A stretch of DNA of 64,000 nt from assembly GCA_964512645.1 (NCBI GenBank), contig CAZEJS010000011.1:1-64000 (forward strand), read 5' to 3'. This stretch comes from CAZEJS01 sp964512645. Lineage in GTDB: Bacteria; Actinomycetota; Geothermincolia; Fen-727; Anoxymicrobiaceae. Below are positions 1-8,473 of the stretch, piece after piece (the stretch's first letter is position 1; each line of letters begins with the position of its first letter). The translations under genes and the position numbers were made by a program. Under the pieces are notes generated by a model that was not told the origin of the DNA, did not search any database, and was given only the letters and a program-made list of their open reading frames with translations.

Positions 1-1124
1 CGGAGGAAGAGGGAGAGGAGGGTCTAGGCAGCGGAATACTGGAAATTCTTTCGGAAGGCTAAGGTTTCCTCCGAACGTCCGGTTACCTGGCTTCGGAGAA
101 AGACATCTACGTCTCCATACCGCAGATACGGCGCTTCCGCCTGCAGAGGGGCGACGAGGTCAAGGGCCAGATAAGGCCCCCCAAGGACTCCGAGAAGTAC
201 AACGCCCTGCTGCGCATCGAAGCCGTCAACAGGGACGATCCGGAGGTCGCCCAGAGGCGCCGCCAGTTCGAGTCCCTCACACCTCTGTACCCCCAGGACC
301 GTCTCAGGCTGGAGACGCGCACCGGCAGCATGACCTCGAGGATAATCGACCTGATCTCGCCGGTCGGCAAGGGCCAGCGCGGCCTGATAATCTCCCCGCC
401 GAAGGCGGGCAAGACCACCGTCCTCAAGCAGATAGCGAACAGCATCACCGAGAACAACCCGGAGTGCTACCTGATGGTCCTGCTGGTGGACGAGCGCCCC
501 GAAGAAGTCACGGACATGGAGCGTTCGGTCAGGGGCGAGGTCGTGTCATCGACTTTCGACCAGCCGTCGGACAACCACATCGCGGTGTCCGAACTGGTCC
601 TCGAGCGCGCCAAGCGGCTGGTCGAGCACCAGAGGGACGTGGTGGTGCTGCTGGACTCCATCACCAGGCTCGCCAGGGCTTACAACCTGAGCACGCCGGC
701 CAGCGGCCGCATACTCTCAGGCGGCGTCGATTCGACCGCGCTGTTCCCGCCCAAGAGGTTTTTCGGGGCGGCCCGCAATATCGAGTTCGGCGGCAGCCTG
801 ACGATCATCGCCACCGCCCTGGTGGACACCGGGAGCAGGATGGACGAGGTCATATTCGAGGAGTTCAAGGGAACCGGCAACATGGAGATACACCTCGACC
901 GAAAGCTCGCCGATAAGCGGATATTCCCGGCGATCGACATCGAGAAGTCGGGCACCCGCAAGGAGGAGCTCATCCTCGACCCGGCGGAGGCGACGAACGT
1001 CTGGAAGCTGAGGCGGATACTGCACGCGCTCGATCCCAACGCGGCGATCGAAGTCCTCATCGACGGCCTAAAGCAGAGCAAGGGCAACGCCCAGTTCCTC
1101 TCCCAGATAAAAGAGCCCCGGTAG
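1..1124 (+). CDS. rho: Transcription termination factor Rho (5' end outside window; carries an in-frame TAA)
   Basis: Hexameric RNA-dependent ATPase helicase that ends transcription. The frame closing with TAG at 1122-1124 encodes the RNA-binding OB fold (after an acidic linker) and then the RecA-type ATPase domain, with the P-loop PPKAGKTT near 397, the Walker B stretch VVLLDSITR near 645 and the family signature SGGVDSTALFPPKRFF near 718. The start lies upstream of the window. Within the OB fold the frame reads GILEILSEG, then TAA (60-62), then GFLRTSGYL. Homologues usually have Tyr or Phe there, so one base change (TAC to TAA) would explain it. No ATG, GTG or TTG occurs in frame between the TAA and ATG 330. 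First gene of the conserved rho-rpmE-prfA block. Identity is certain; intactness is not. Confidence 0.93.
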
Positions 1125-1157
1125 ACGGACGGCGCCGATGACAGGCGCGCCGGGCTG

Positions 1158-1166
1158 TGCTACCAT
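1158..1166 (+). promoter_or_regulatory. Candidate extended -10 promoter for rpmE operon
   Basis: TGCTACCAT fits the extended -10 form TGn-TANNNT and lies 40 bases before the rpmE start, in the short rho-rpmE gap. No clear -35 box is visible. Confidence 0.35.
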
Positions 1167-1205
1167 CTACTGGAAATCCCGGGCAGACAAACACTGGAGA
1201 AGATC

Positions 1206-1448
1206 GTGAAGAAGGGGATACATCCCGAGTACATGGAGACAAAGGTCACCTGCTCCTGCGGTGACTCGTTCGTGACGAGATCGACCAAGCCCGAACTGCA
1301 CGTCGAGATATGTTCTCAGTGCCATCCTTTCTACACCGGAAAGCAGAAGCTGGTCGACTCCGGGGGCCGGGTCGAGCGTTTCCAGAAGCGCTTCCAGTCG
1401 CACCTGGACGTCAAGGAAAGCAAAGGGAAGAAGGCGCCGCGCGCCTGA
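1206..1448 (+). CDS. rpmE: Large ribosomal subunit protein bL31, zinc-binding type
   Basis: 80-residue ribosomal protein bL31. The zinc-binding (C+) form is shown by C16, C18, C36 and C39 (CxC ... CxxC). It opens with the typical MKKGIHPEY and carries the FYTGKQ stretch that follows the zinc knuckle. Translation starts at GTG 1206 behind a GGAGAAG ribosome-binding site ending six bases upstream. The stop (TGA 1446-1448) overlaps the next gene's ATG, so the two are probably coupled. The C-terminal tail is Lys-rich, as is common. Presence of the C+ form suggests it is the zinc-replete housekeeping version. Confidence 0.97.
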   Translation: MKKGIHPEYMETKVTCSCGDSFVTRSTKPELHVEICSQCHPFYTGKQKLVDSGGRVERFQKRFQSHLDVKESKGKKAPRA

Positions 1449-2506
1449 TGAGCGCGCCCGGCGTTCCCGTGGACCACGAGAAAGAACCCCGCCAGGAACT
1501 CCAGATAGGCGGTCAGGCCGTCATCGAGGGTGTGGTCATGCGCACCGCCGAATCCTGGGCGCTCGCGGTCCGCCGCCCCGACGGCGAGCTGTTCGTTACC
1601 GTCAACCCGGTTCGCACCCTGGCTCAGAAGTACCCCCGCTGGAACGTCTTCCCTCTCCGGGGCATCCTGGCGCTGGCCGACTCGCTGATCATCGGAGTCA
1701 AGGCCCTGTCCATAAGCGGCGGCGTATCGCTGGAGGAGCCCGGACCGGAAGCGCCCGCCGGCGAAGCCGGGCCGGGAACGCCAGGAGGACGGGCAGGCAC
1801 GCAGGCCGGCGCCGCGGAGGACGGAACAGTCGCCGCCGGGGAGCCGGCGGACGCGGGCGGGGAGTCGTCGAGCCCGGCCATCTCCGCCCTCCAGATAACG
1901 GTGGCCCTGGTGCTGGCGCTGGGGCTCTTTCTCGGCCTTTTCATCGTCCTTCCCACGGTGCTGGCGAGCCCCCTGAACAGGACGATCCATAACACGGTTC
2001 TCTACAACCTGGCCGAGGGCGGAATCCGTGTGGCGGTGTTCGTGCTGTATCTCGCGGCGATGCAGATGGTCCCCGACCTGCGGCGGGTCTTTCAGTACCA
2101 CGGGGCCGAACACAAGGCGGTCCACGCTTACGAGGCCGGGGGGCCCCTGACCCCCGAATACGCCTCGCGGTTCTCGACGGCGCACGTGAGGTGCGGCACC
2201 GCGTTCGTCATCCTGGTGTTCGTGATCGGCATCCTCGTGTTCTCCCTCATGGGGAGGCCCGCCCTGTGGCTGCGGGTGCTCGAGAGGCTGGCGATCATAC
2301 CGCTGGTGGCCGCGTTCTCCTATGAGATAATCAAGGTGGCGGGCAGGCACGAGGACTCGAGGGTGATAAAGGCCGTCATGGCCCCCGGGCTGCTGCTGCA
2401 GAAGCTCACCACGAAGGAGCCCGACGAGCGACAGCTCGAGGTGGCGATCGAAGCCCTCGAGGCCGCCCTGAGGCCCGCGCCGGAAGCCGCGGCCGCCGCC
2501 CCATGA
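1448..2506 (+). CDS. DUF1385 (YqhQ-like) integral membrane protein
   Basis: 352-residue membrane protein of unknown function. The start is ATG 1448, overlapping the rpmE stop (TGATG); a longer reading upstream would only be rpmE out of frame. The family start GGQAVIEGVVMR is near residue 20. A Gly/Ala/Glu-rich, low-complexity insert follows (about residues 95-145), then about four hydrophobic segments. The conserved YHGAEHKAVHAYE block (about residues 215-230), rich in His and Glu, could bind metal. DUF1385 genes commonly sit between rpmE and prfA in Gram-positive genomes. No reaction is known; the insert is the odd feature. Confidence 0.9.
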   Translation: MSAPGVPVDHEKEPRQELQIGGQAVIEGVVMRTAESWALAVRRPDGELFVTVNPVRTLAQKYPRWNVFPLRGILALADSLIIGVKALSISGGVSLEEPGPEAPAGEAGPGTPGGRAGTQAGAAEDGTVAAGEPADAGGESSSPAISALQITVALVLALGLFLGLFIVLPTVLASPLNRTIHNTVLYNLAEGGIRVAVFVLYLAAMQMVPDLRRVFQYHGAEHKAVHAYEAGGPLTPEYASRFSTAHVRCGTAFVILVFVIGILVFSLMGRPALWLRVLERLAIIPLVAAFSYEIIKVAGRHEDSRVIKAVMAPGLLLQKLTTKEPDERQLEVAIEALEAALRPAPEAAAAAP

Positions 2507-3591
2507 ACCTGGATGATCGGATGTACGAGCGCCTGGAGCTGCTTAAGCAGCGATTCGATGAAATAAACGTGAAGCTTGCCGATCCCGAAGTGATCGGAGA
2601 CATGAGAGCCTACCGCGAGCTCGTCAGAGAGCGGTCGTCCATGGAGGACGCGGTAGCCGCTTACGGCGGGTACCTGGCGCTCAGAGGACAGCTCGAGGAG
2701 GCGCGGGAAATGCTTGGCGGGGAGAGCGACCCCGAGATGGCCGAACTCGTGGAAGCGGAGATAGGCGACCTGGAAAGCGCGCTGGAGGAGAAGCGCGACG
2801 AGCTGCGGGTGCTTCTCCTGCCGCGCGACGAGATGGCGGACCGCGACGTCATCGTGGAGATCCGGGCGGGCACCGGTGGCAACGAGGCCGCGATATTCGC
2901 CGGCGACCTCTTCCGCATGTACGGGCGCTACGCGGAGAACATGAAGTGGAAGGTCGAACCCCTCTCCAAAAGCCCCTCGGAGATGGGGGGTTTCAAGGAG
3001 GTCATCTTTTCCGTGCGGGGGAAGGGCGTCTGGCAGCGGATGAAGTTCGAGTCGGGTGTCCATCGCGTACAGAGGGTGCCCGTTACCGAGTCCTCCGGCC
3101 GGATCCACACCTCCACCGCCACCGTGGCAATACTGCCCGAGGCCCAGGACGTCGAAGTCACCGTGGACCCCAACGACCTCAAGGTGGACGTCTTCCGCTC
3201 GACAGGCCCTGGCGGCCAGTCCGTGAACACGACCGACTCAGCCGTGCGCATCACCCACAAGCCGACCGGCATGGTCGTGTCCTGCCAGGACGAGAAGTCG
3301 CAGTTGCAGAACAAGGAGAAGGCGCTGCGCATCCTCAAGGCCCGACTGCTGGAGGCGGCCCGCCGGGAAAGACAGGAAGAGGAGGCGCGCCGCCGCCGTT
3401 CGCAGGTCGGCACGGGCGAGCGAAGCGAGAAAATACGGACCTACAACTTCTCCCAGGGGAGGGTGACCGACCACAGGATCGGGCTGACCCTCCACAAGCT
3501 CCAGGCGGTGCTCGAGGGGGACCTGGACGACCTCACGAGCGCACTGCTGGAGGACGAGAAGGCGCGCGCCCTCGAGGGGGCCGGCCCGTGA
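2503..3591 (+). CDS. prfA: Peptide chain release factor 1
   Basis: RF-1, 362 residues, the usual length. It recognises UAA and UAG and triggers peptide release. The catalytic GGQ lies at residues 237-239 inside RSTGPGGQSVNTTDSAVR. The PVT tripeptide at 193-195, in the position of the PxT anticodon-like motif, marks RF-1 rather than RF-2. The N-terminal part (1-100) is helical and the PCRF domain follows. Start ATG 2503 overlaps the upstream stop by four bases (ATGA), and prmC follows with a GTGA overlap, so release factor and its methylase are translationally coupled. Confidence 0.98.
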   Translation: MNLDDRMYERLELLKQRFDEINVKLADPEVIGDMRAYRELVRERSSMEDAVAAYGGYLALRGQLEEAREMLGGESDPEMAELVEAEIGDLESALEEKRDELRVLLLPRDEMADRDVIVEIRAGTGGNEAAIFAGDLFRMYGRYAENMKWKVEPLSKSPSEMGGFKEVIFSVRGKGVWQRMKFESGVHRVQRVPVTESSGRIHTSTATVAILPEAQDVEVTVDPNDLKVDVFRSTGPGGQSVNTTDSAVRITHKPTGMVVSCQDEKSQLQNKEKALRILKARLLEAARRERQEEEARRRRSQVGTGERSEKIRTYNFSQGRVTDHRIGLTLHKLQAVLEGDLDDLTSALLEDEKARALEGAGP

Positions 3592-4463
3592 ACCTGGTCG
3601 AGTACCTGGCCAGGGCGACGGAGTACCTCGACCGGCACCAGGTCACCTCCCCCCGCCTCAACGCCGAGGTCATGCTGGCGAACATGCTCGGCATCTCCAG
3701 GGTCCAGGTATACACCTCGTTCGAACGCGTTCTGACTCCCGGGGAGGCCGGCGCCTACCGCGACTTCGTGATGAGGCGCGCCGGCGGGGTGCCCCTGCAG
3801 TACATAACCGGCGAGACCGGTTTCATGGGGCTGGTGCTCGAGACCCGGGAGGGAGTGTTCATCCCCCGTCCCGAGACGGAGGTCCTGGTCGAGAAGGCCC
3901 TCGAGAAATCCGCCGGCGTCCCCGGCGGGAGGACCGTGCGAGTGCTCGACGTCGGGACCGGGTGCGGCAACATCGCGCTCGCCATAGCCTCGGGGCTGGA
4001 GGAGGCCCGGGTCCTCGCGGTGGACTGCAGCCGGGAGGCGGTCGAGCTCTGCGCCCGGAACGCCGGGCGCCTCGGGCTCGAGGGACGCGTCCGGGTCGCG
4101 CTGTCGGATTTCTACGACTGCCTGGGCGAAGGCGACCACTTCGACCTCGTCGTGTCCAATCCCCCTTACATCCCGGAAGGGATGCGCGGGCGGCTCCCCC
4201 GTGAGGTGGAGGAGCACGAGCCGGAGCGGGCGCTCTTCGCCGGTCCCGAGGGCATGGACGCGATAAGGCGGATAACGGCCGGGGCGCCGGGACACCTCGT
4301 TCCCGGGGGCTGGCTGGTCCTCGAGGTTGACGAGAGCCACGCCGGCCTGGTAGGTGAGGAGCTGACCGGGTCCGGCTGGACCGGTGTCGAAGTGTTCGAG
4401 GACCTCTGCGGCAGGCCGCGGGTGGTTTGCGCGAGACGCGGGGTGGATGTTGCTGAGGATTGA
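3588..4463 (+). CDS. prmC: Release factor glutamine methyltransferase PrmC
   Basis: 291-residue SAM-dependent methylase that modifies the Gln of the GGQ motif of release factors; its substrate gene prfA is directly upstream. A helical N-terminal domain (1-95) precedes a Rossmann methyltransferase domain with the SAM motif DVGTGCG at 121-127 and the catalytic NPPY at 191-194. GTG 3588 overlaps the prfA stop by four bases and starts the first codons expected for the family. The 3' end overlaps tsaC by 17 bases. Confidence 0.97.
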   Translation: MNLVEYLARATEYLDRHQVTSPRLNAEVMLANMLGISRVQVYTSFERVLTPGEAGAYRDFVMRRAGGVPLQYITGETGFMGLVLETREGVFIPRPETEVLVEKALEKSAGVPGGRTVRVLDVGTGCGNIALAIASGLEEARVLAVDCSREAVELCARNAGRLGLEGRVRVALSDFYDCLGEGDHFDLVVSNPPYIPEGMRGRLPREVEEHEPERALFAGPEGMDAIRRITAGAPGHLVPGGWLVLEVDESHAGLVGEELTGSGWTGVEVFEDLCGRPRVVCARRGVDVAED

Positions 4464-5079
4464 GGTCGACCGGGACCGCCCTGACCCGGGCACCGTGGAG
4501 CGCTGCGCCGTCATTCTCGAGGGGGGCGGCATCGGCGTCGTCCCCACGGACACGGTGTACGGGATAGCGGCGCTGGCGGCCGACGGCGCCGCCGTGGCGA
4601 GAGTGCTGGCGATCAAGCGGAGGGAGGCCGGAAAGCCCCTTCCGGTGCAGGCCTCGTCGCTCGAGCACGCTGGTGCCGTGGGTGACCTCGACGAGCCGGT
4701 GGCCTCCGCGCTTGCCTGGAAGTTCTGGCCGGGCGCCCTCACCATCGTCACCGGTTTGAGGTCCGGGACCCGCCTGGCATTCCTGGACGGGCGCACGGTC
4801 GGCCTCAGGGTGCCGGACAGCCCGTTCTGCCGCGCGTTGATCGAACGCGCGGGGTACCTGGTGCTGCCCAGCGCCAACCTCCCGGGCGCCCCGGCGCCGG
4901 TCGGTCCCGACGCCGTCGCGGGCGAGATATCCGGGGCGGTGGATTTCTTCGTTTCCGCTGGCCCCTGCCCGCTGGGGCTCGAATCCACGGTGGTCGACGC
5001 GACGGCCGGTGGCGTGGTGCTGCGCGAGGGCGCCGTGTCTTCCGCCGAGGTCGCCGGGGCGCTGGAGGGTGTAGCGTGA
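4447..5079 (+). CDS. tsaC: Threonylcarbamoyl-AMP synthase (Sua5/YrdC/YwlC family)
   Basis: 210-residue YrdC-domain enzyme that makes threonylcarbamoyl-AMP from Thr, bicarbonate and ATP for t6A37 formation in ANN-decoding tRNAs. Family blocks are VPTDTVYGI (near residue 34), KRREAGKPLPVQ, the SAN stretch LPSANLPGAPAP and GLESTVVD. It is the single-domain form without the C-terminal Sua5 domain. ATG 4447 (or TTG 4450) is chosen because the family homology begins there; an upstream ATG at 4384 only adds prmC-overlapping sequence. The stop overlaps the next gene's GTG by four bases. TrmO, which methylates t6A, is encoded later at 49911. Confidence 0.94.
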   Translation: MLLRIEVDRDRPDPGTVERCAVILEGGGIGVVPTDTVYGIAALAADGAAVARVLAIKRREAGKPLPVQASSLEHAGAVGDLDEPVASALAWKFWPGALTIVTGLRSGTRLAFLDGRTVGLRVPDSPFCRALIERAGYLVLPSANLPGAPAPVGPDAVAGEISGAVDFFVSAGPCPLGLESTVVDATAGGVVLREGAVSSAEVAGALEGVA

Positions 5080-5693
5080 CCGCGGCCGCAAGGGGAGAAG
5101 CCCGGACGTTCGGCGTGATGTTCGTCTGCTTCGGGAACCTGTGCCGCAGCCCCATGGCCGAGGGCCTCGCGCGCAAGGCTGTCGCCGCGAATCACTACCC
5201 CGGGGGCCGGGTAGTGGTCGAATCGGCGGGGCTGGCGGCGATGGACGGCGAGCGCGCCGCCCACGAGGCGGTACGCACGATGGCCGCCAGGAGCATCGAC
5301 ATATCCGGCCACAGGGCGAGGACGGTCACGAGTGAGATGCTCAGGAGAAGCGACCTGGTGCTGGCGATGGAGGACAGGCATACCGAGCGCCTGGCCGCCA
5401 TGTGCCCGGACGCCGCGGTGTACACGCTCTTGAGGCTGGGAGAAGCGGCCCGCCTGGTGCTGCGGAGCCCCTCCGCCGCGGGAAGACCCGCCGGGGCGCG
5501 GCTTCGCCTGGGCATCCTCGAAGACGAGGCCGCCAGGCTGGAGCGCGAAGGCCTCTGGGAGCTGGAAAGGCGCGGATACGACGTGCCCGACCCGATAGGG
5601 TGGAGGGCGGAGGGGTACGAGGAGGTCGCCCGGCTCATGGAGCCGCCCGTGCGGGACGTGATGGCGGTGATCTTCGGCCCGGACACGTCCTGA
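5076..5693 (+). CDS. Low-molecular-weight protein phosphatase (YwlE/tyrosine-phosphatase family)
   Basis: 205 residues. The P-loop CFGNLCRS (about residues 18-25, CX5R-S type) and the late acid motif DPIGW are those of the low-molecular-weight tyrosine phosphatase fold. The position between tsaC and rpiB matches Bacillus ywlE, a protein-arginine phosphatase; whether this protein acts on phospho-Tyr or phospho-Arg cannot be read from the sequence. It is about 50 residues longer than the usual 150, with a Leu/Arg/Glu-rich insert near 130-170 ahead of the acid loop. GTG 5076 overlaps the tsaC stop. Confidence 0.9.
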   Translation: MTAAARGEARTFGVMFVCFGNLCRSPMAEGLARKAVAANHYPGGRVVVESAGLAAMDGERAAHEAVRTMAARSIDISGHRARTVTSEMLRRSDLVLAMEDRHTERLAAMCPDAAVYTLLRLGEAARLVLRSPSAAGRPAGARLRLGILEDEAARLEREGLWELERRGYDVPDPIGWRAEGYEEVARLMEPPVRDVMAVIFGPDTS

Positions 5694-5710
5694 GGCAGCC
5701 CCGCTCCTCG

Positions 5711-5719
5711 TGTTAGAAT
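5711..5719 (+). promoter_or_regulatory. Candidate extended -10 promoter for rpiB-glyA
   Basis: TGTTAGAAT is an extended -10 (TGn plus TAGAAT). It is followed at 5727-5744 by a perfect G/C palindrome (GGCGCCCC-CC-GGGGCGCC) and at 5752-5757 by TCTTTT. The hairpin would lie in the rpiB leader and may act as terminator or attenuator. Confidence 0.45.
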
Positions 5720-5776
5720 CGGGACTGGCGCCCCCCGGGGCGCCCCCGGGGTCTTTTCGTCCATGGAGATTCGACG

Positions 5777-6253
5777 TTGAAAAAGACAATCGCTCTGGGG
5801 TCGGACCACGCCGGCTTCGAGCTCAAGGAAGGTATCAAGAGCATTCTGCAGGGGATGGGCTACGACGTGCGTGATGTCGGCGCCCACGGGGAGGAATCCT
5901 GCGACTACCCCGACTTCGCGCTTGCCGTAGCCGAGGCGGTCAGTGAAGGCGACGCCTGGCGCGGGGTGCTGGTGTGCGGGACGGGGGCGGGCATGGCAAT
6001 CGCGGCCAACAAGGTGCCGGGAATACGCGCGGTGGCGTGCAACGAGCCGTACACCGCGGAGTACTGCCGGCTCCACAACGACGCCAACGTGCTCTCGATG
6101 GGGTCGCGGATCATCGACCTCGAGGACGCCGGGAAGTTGCTGAGGATCTTTCTTGACACCCCCTTCGAGGGCCGGGGCGAGGGCGGGGCGCGCCACCGCA
6201 GGCGCCTCGACAAGATCGCCGCGATCGAACGGAAGTATCTGAAGGAGGCCTGA
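5777..6253 (+). CDS. rpiB: Ribose-5-phosphate isomerase B
   Basis: 158-residue RpiB/LacAB-family isomerase interconverting ribose 5-phosphate and ribulose 5-phosphate. The N-terminal IALGSDHAGFELK, the CDYPDFA stretch and the active-site block VLVCGTGAGMAIAANK are diagnostic, and the NDANVLSMGSR motif follows. Translation uses TTG 5777 with GGAG eight bases upstream. It ends two bases before the glyA start. With transketolase (20622) it gives part of the non-oxidative pentose phosphate pathway. Confidence 0.96.
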   Translation: MKKTIALGSDHAGFELKEGIKSILQGMGYDVRDVGAHGEESCDYPDFALAVAEAVSEGDAWRGVLVCGTGAGMAIAANKVPGIRAVACNEPYTAEYCRLHNDANVLSMGSRIIDLEDAGKLLRIFLDTPFEGRGEGGARHRRRLDKIAAIERKYLKEA

Positions 6254-6254
6254 C

Positions 6255-7505
6255 TTGGACTCGAACGGTGAGCGGGGGGCGCTGTCGCGCTTCGACCCCG
6301 AGATATTCAAAGCGGTCGACGCCGAGCTCCAGAGGGAGCGGCGAAAGATAAACCTGATAGCGAGCGAGAACTACGCGTCACCCGCGGTCCTGGAAGCCCA
6401 GGGCTCAGTGCTCACCAACAAGTACGCCGAGGGATACCCCGGGTGCAGGTACTACTCCGGGTGCGAGATGGTGGACGAGGCCGAGAGGCTGGCGATCCGG
6501 AGGGCTGAGAAGCTGTTCGGTTGCGAGCACGCCAACGTGCAGCCACACGCCGGGGCGCCGGCGAACATGGCCGTGTACCAGGCCGCATTGAAGCCCGGGG
6601 AAACCTTGATGGCCATGGACCTCAGGTGCGGAGGCCACCTCACGCACGGGTCGGCGGCCAACTTCTCGGGGAGGCTCTACCGTGTGGTCCATTACGGCGT
6701 GGACCGGAAGACCGAAGCCCTGGACTACGACGCCATCGAGAAGCTCGCGAGAGCGGAGACGCCGCGGCTCATCGTGGCCGGCGGCAGCTCTTATCCGAGG
6801 ACGATCGATTTCGAGGCGTTCAGGCGGATAGCGGACGGCGTAGGCGCCCGGCTGATGGTCGACATGGCCCATTTCGGAGGCCTGGTCGTGGGAGGAGCGC
6901 ATCCCGACCCGGTGCCTCTCGCGGATTACGTGACCGGGACCACCCATAAGACCCTCCGGGGGCCCCGGGGAGGCTTCGTACTGACGCGCTCGGAGAACGG
7001 CGCCGCGATAGACGCGGCCGTCTTCCCGGGGGTGCAGGGAGGTCCGCTGATGCACGTCATCGCCGCGAAGGCGGTCTGCTTCAAAGAAGCCCTGGAGCCC
7101 GCGTTCCGGGAGTACGCGAGGACGATAGTGGAGAACGCCCGGGCGCTCGCTGAGAAGCTCGCCTCCGAGGGGTTCCGGATCGTCTCGGGCGGCACCGAGA
7201 CCCACCTGTTCCTTGTCGACCTGAGGTCCTGCGGGCTCACCGGCCGCCAGGCCCAGGACATGCTCGACTCGGTGGACATCAACGTGAACATGAACGAAAT
7301 CCCGTTTGACGAGACCCCGCCGACCGTGACCAGCGGCATCCGGATCGGGACCCCGGCGGTCACCACCAGGGGAATGAAGCCCGGCGACATGGAACAGCTC
7401 GGCGAGCTCATCTCGGCGGTCCTGAAACGCGGGGGTGACGGCGGTGTCATGGACCGGGTGAAGGCCCGGGTCGCCGAACTCGCGGGAGCGTTCCCGGTAT
7501 ATTGA
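6255..7505 (+). CDS. glyA: Serine hydroxymethyltransferase
   Basis: 416-residue PLP enzyme converting serine and tetrahydrofolate to glycine and methylene-tetrahydrofolate. The PLP lysine is in TTHKTLRGPRGG. The VDMAH Asp/His pair, GGHLTHG and the substrate-carboxylate Arg in GIRIGTPAVTTRG are kept. Some usually invariant neighbours differ: QPHAGAPAN where QPHSGAQAN or SGSQAN is usual, MDLRCGGH for MDLAHGGH, and RYYSGCE for RYYGGCE. It starts at TTG 6255 directly after rpiB. The length is normal, so it is probably active, but the phosphate-binding loop is unusual. Confidence 0.93.
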   Translation: MDSNGERGALSRFDPEIFKAVDAELQRERRKINLIASENYASPAVLEAQGSVLTNKYAEGYPGCRYYSGCEMVDEAERLAIRRAEKLFGCEHANVQPHAGAPANMAVYQAALKPGETLMAMDLRCGGHLTHGSAANFSGRLYRVVHYGVDRKTEALDYDAIEKLARAETPRLIVAGGSSYPRTIDFEAFRRIADGVGARLMVDMAHFGGLVVGGAHPDPVPLADYVTGTTHKTLRGPRGGFVLTRSENGAAIDAAVFPGVQGGPLMHVIAAKAVCFKEALEPAFREYARTIVENARALAEKLASEGFRIVSGGTETHLFLVDLRSCGLTGRQAQDMLDSVDINVNMNEIPFDETPPTVTSGIRIGTPAVTTRGMKPGDMEQLGELISAVLKRGGDGGVMDRVKARVAELAGAFPVY

Positions 7506-7619
7506 GGTTGCCCGGCCGGGGAGGCGGCCGCTGTTCCCGGCGCCGCGGGTGCCGCGCATGGTCCGGGCAGGGGGAAACACGCGCGACGCCGTGCGCCGTG
7601 GGACGGCCTGACCCCGAAG

Positions 7620-7628
7620 TGATACACT
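7620..7628 (+). promoter_or_regulatory. Candidate extended -10 promoter for the sirtuin gene
   Basis: TGATACACT (TGn plus TACACT), 65 bases before the sirtuin start, in the glyA-sirtuin gap; no convincing -35. Confidence 0.4.
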
Positions 7629-7692
7629 AGGGCGATACCGCCGAAAGTGGCCGCGAAGCCGCTGTCCCGTACGCCTGAACGCGGAGTGTCGC

Positions 7693-8442
7693 TTGGACAA
7701 CGAGATCGAAAGTGCAGCCAGGTTGCTGGACGTAGCCGAGAAGGTGATCGCGCTGACCGGCGCGGGCATTTCGACCGAATCCGGTATCCCCGACTTCCGC
7801 TCTCCCGGCGGGTTGTGGACGCGTTACGACCCGATGATCTACGCCACGTACGAGTCCTTCGTGCACGATCCGACCAGGTTCTGGGAGATGGCCGCCGAGC
7901 TCAACCCGGTCCTCGAGGGCGCGGAGCCGAACCCGGCCCACCTGGGGCTGGGAGAGCTCGAGACCCTCGGCAAGTGCGATTCCGTCATCACCCAGAACAT
8001 CGACCACCTTCATCAGCGCGCCGGTTCCAGCGATGTGCTGGAGCTGCACGGCACGTACCGCACCGGCACCTGCCTGAACTGCGGCACGCGGCACGACTAC
8101 GACGAGATCAAGGAGTCCGCCCTGCGCGGCAAGGTACCGGCGTGCAAGGCGTGCGGGAACACCGTCAAGCCGGACGTGGTGCTCTTCGGGGAGCCGCTCA
8201 ACGCCCCGGTCCTGCACCGCGCGGTCGAGCTGGCGACCTGCTGCGACCTGATGCTGGTCATCGGCTGCGGCCTGGAGGTCTTCCCGGCCGCGTCGCTGCC
8301 GACCTACGCGCGCCGCAACGAAGCGAAACTGGTGTTCGTCAACGTGGCCGCCACGGCTTACGACGAGCTGGCGGACATCATCATCACCGCCCAGGCCGGC
8401 ACCGCCGTGCCCGAGCTGGTGGAGGCGTACAAGAAGCTCTAG
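7693..8442 (+). CDS. NAD-dependent protein deacylase, Sir2 family
   Basis: 249-residue sirtuin. It removes acyl groups from lysine using NAD. The NAD motif GAGIS is at 23-27, TQNIDHLH at about 100-107 and the catalytic His119 in LELHG. The structural zinc is bound by C127, C130, C151 and C154. Length and architecture match bacterial CobB/SrtN. TTG 7693 is preceded by GGAGTG. It ends 31 bases before the UPF0182 gene. In an organism rich in acyl-CoA genes a role in reversing protein acylation is plausible (inference). Confidence 0.95.
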   Translation: MDNEIESAARLLDVAEKVIALTGAGISTESGIPDFRSPGGLWTRYDPMIYATYESFVHDPTRFWEMAAELNPVLEGAEPNPAHLGLGELETLGKCDSVITQNIDHLHQRAGSSDVLELHGTYRTGTCLNCGTRHDYDEIKESALRGKVPACKACGNTVKPDVVLFGEPLNAPVLHRAVELATCCDLMLVIGCGLEVFPAASLPTYARRNEAKLVFVNVAATAYDELADIIITAQAGTAVPELVEAYKKL

Positions 8443-8473
8443 CGGCGGACGGAGTTGCCGCGGAAGGAGAAAC

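Noticed and set aside
60..62. Selenocysteine or pyrrolysine readthrough at the rho stop
   Set aside because: The codon is TAA, not TGA or TAG, and TAA ends other genes normally.
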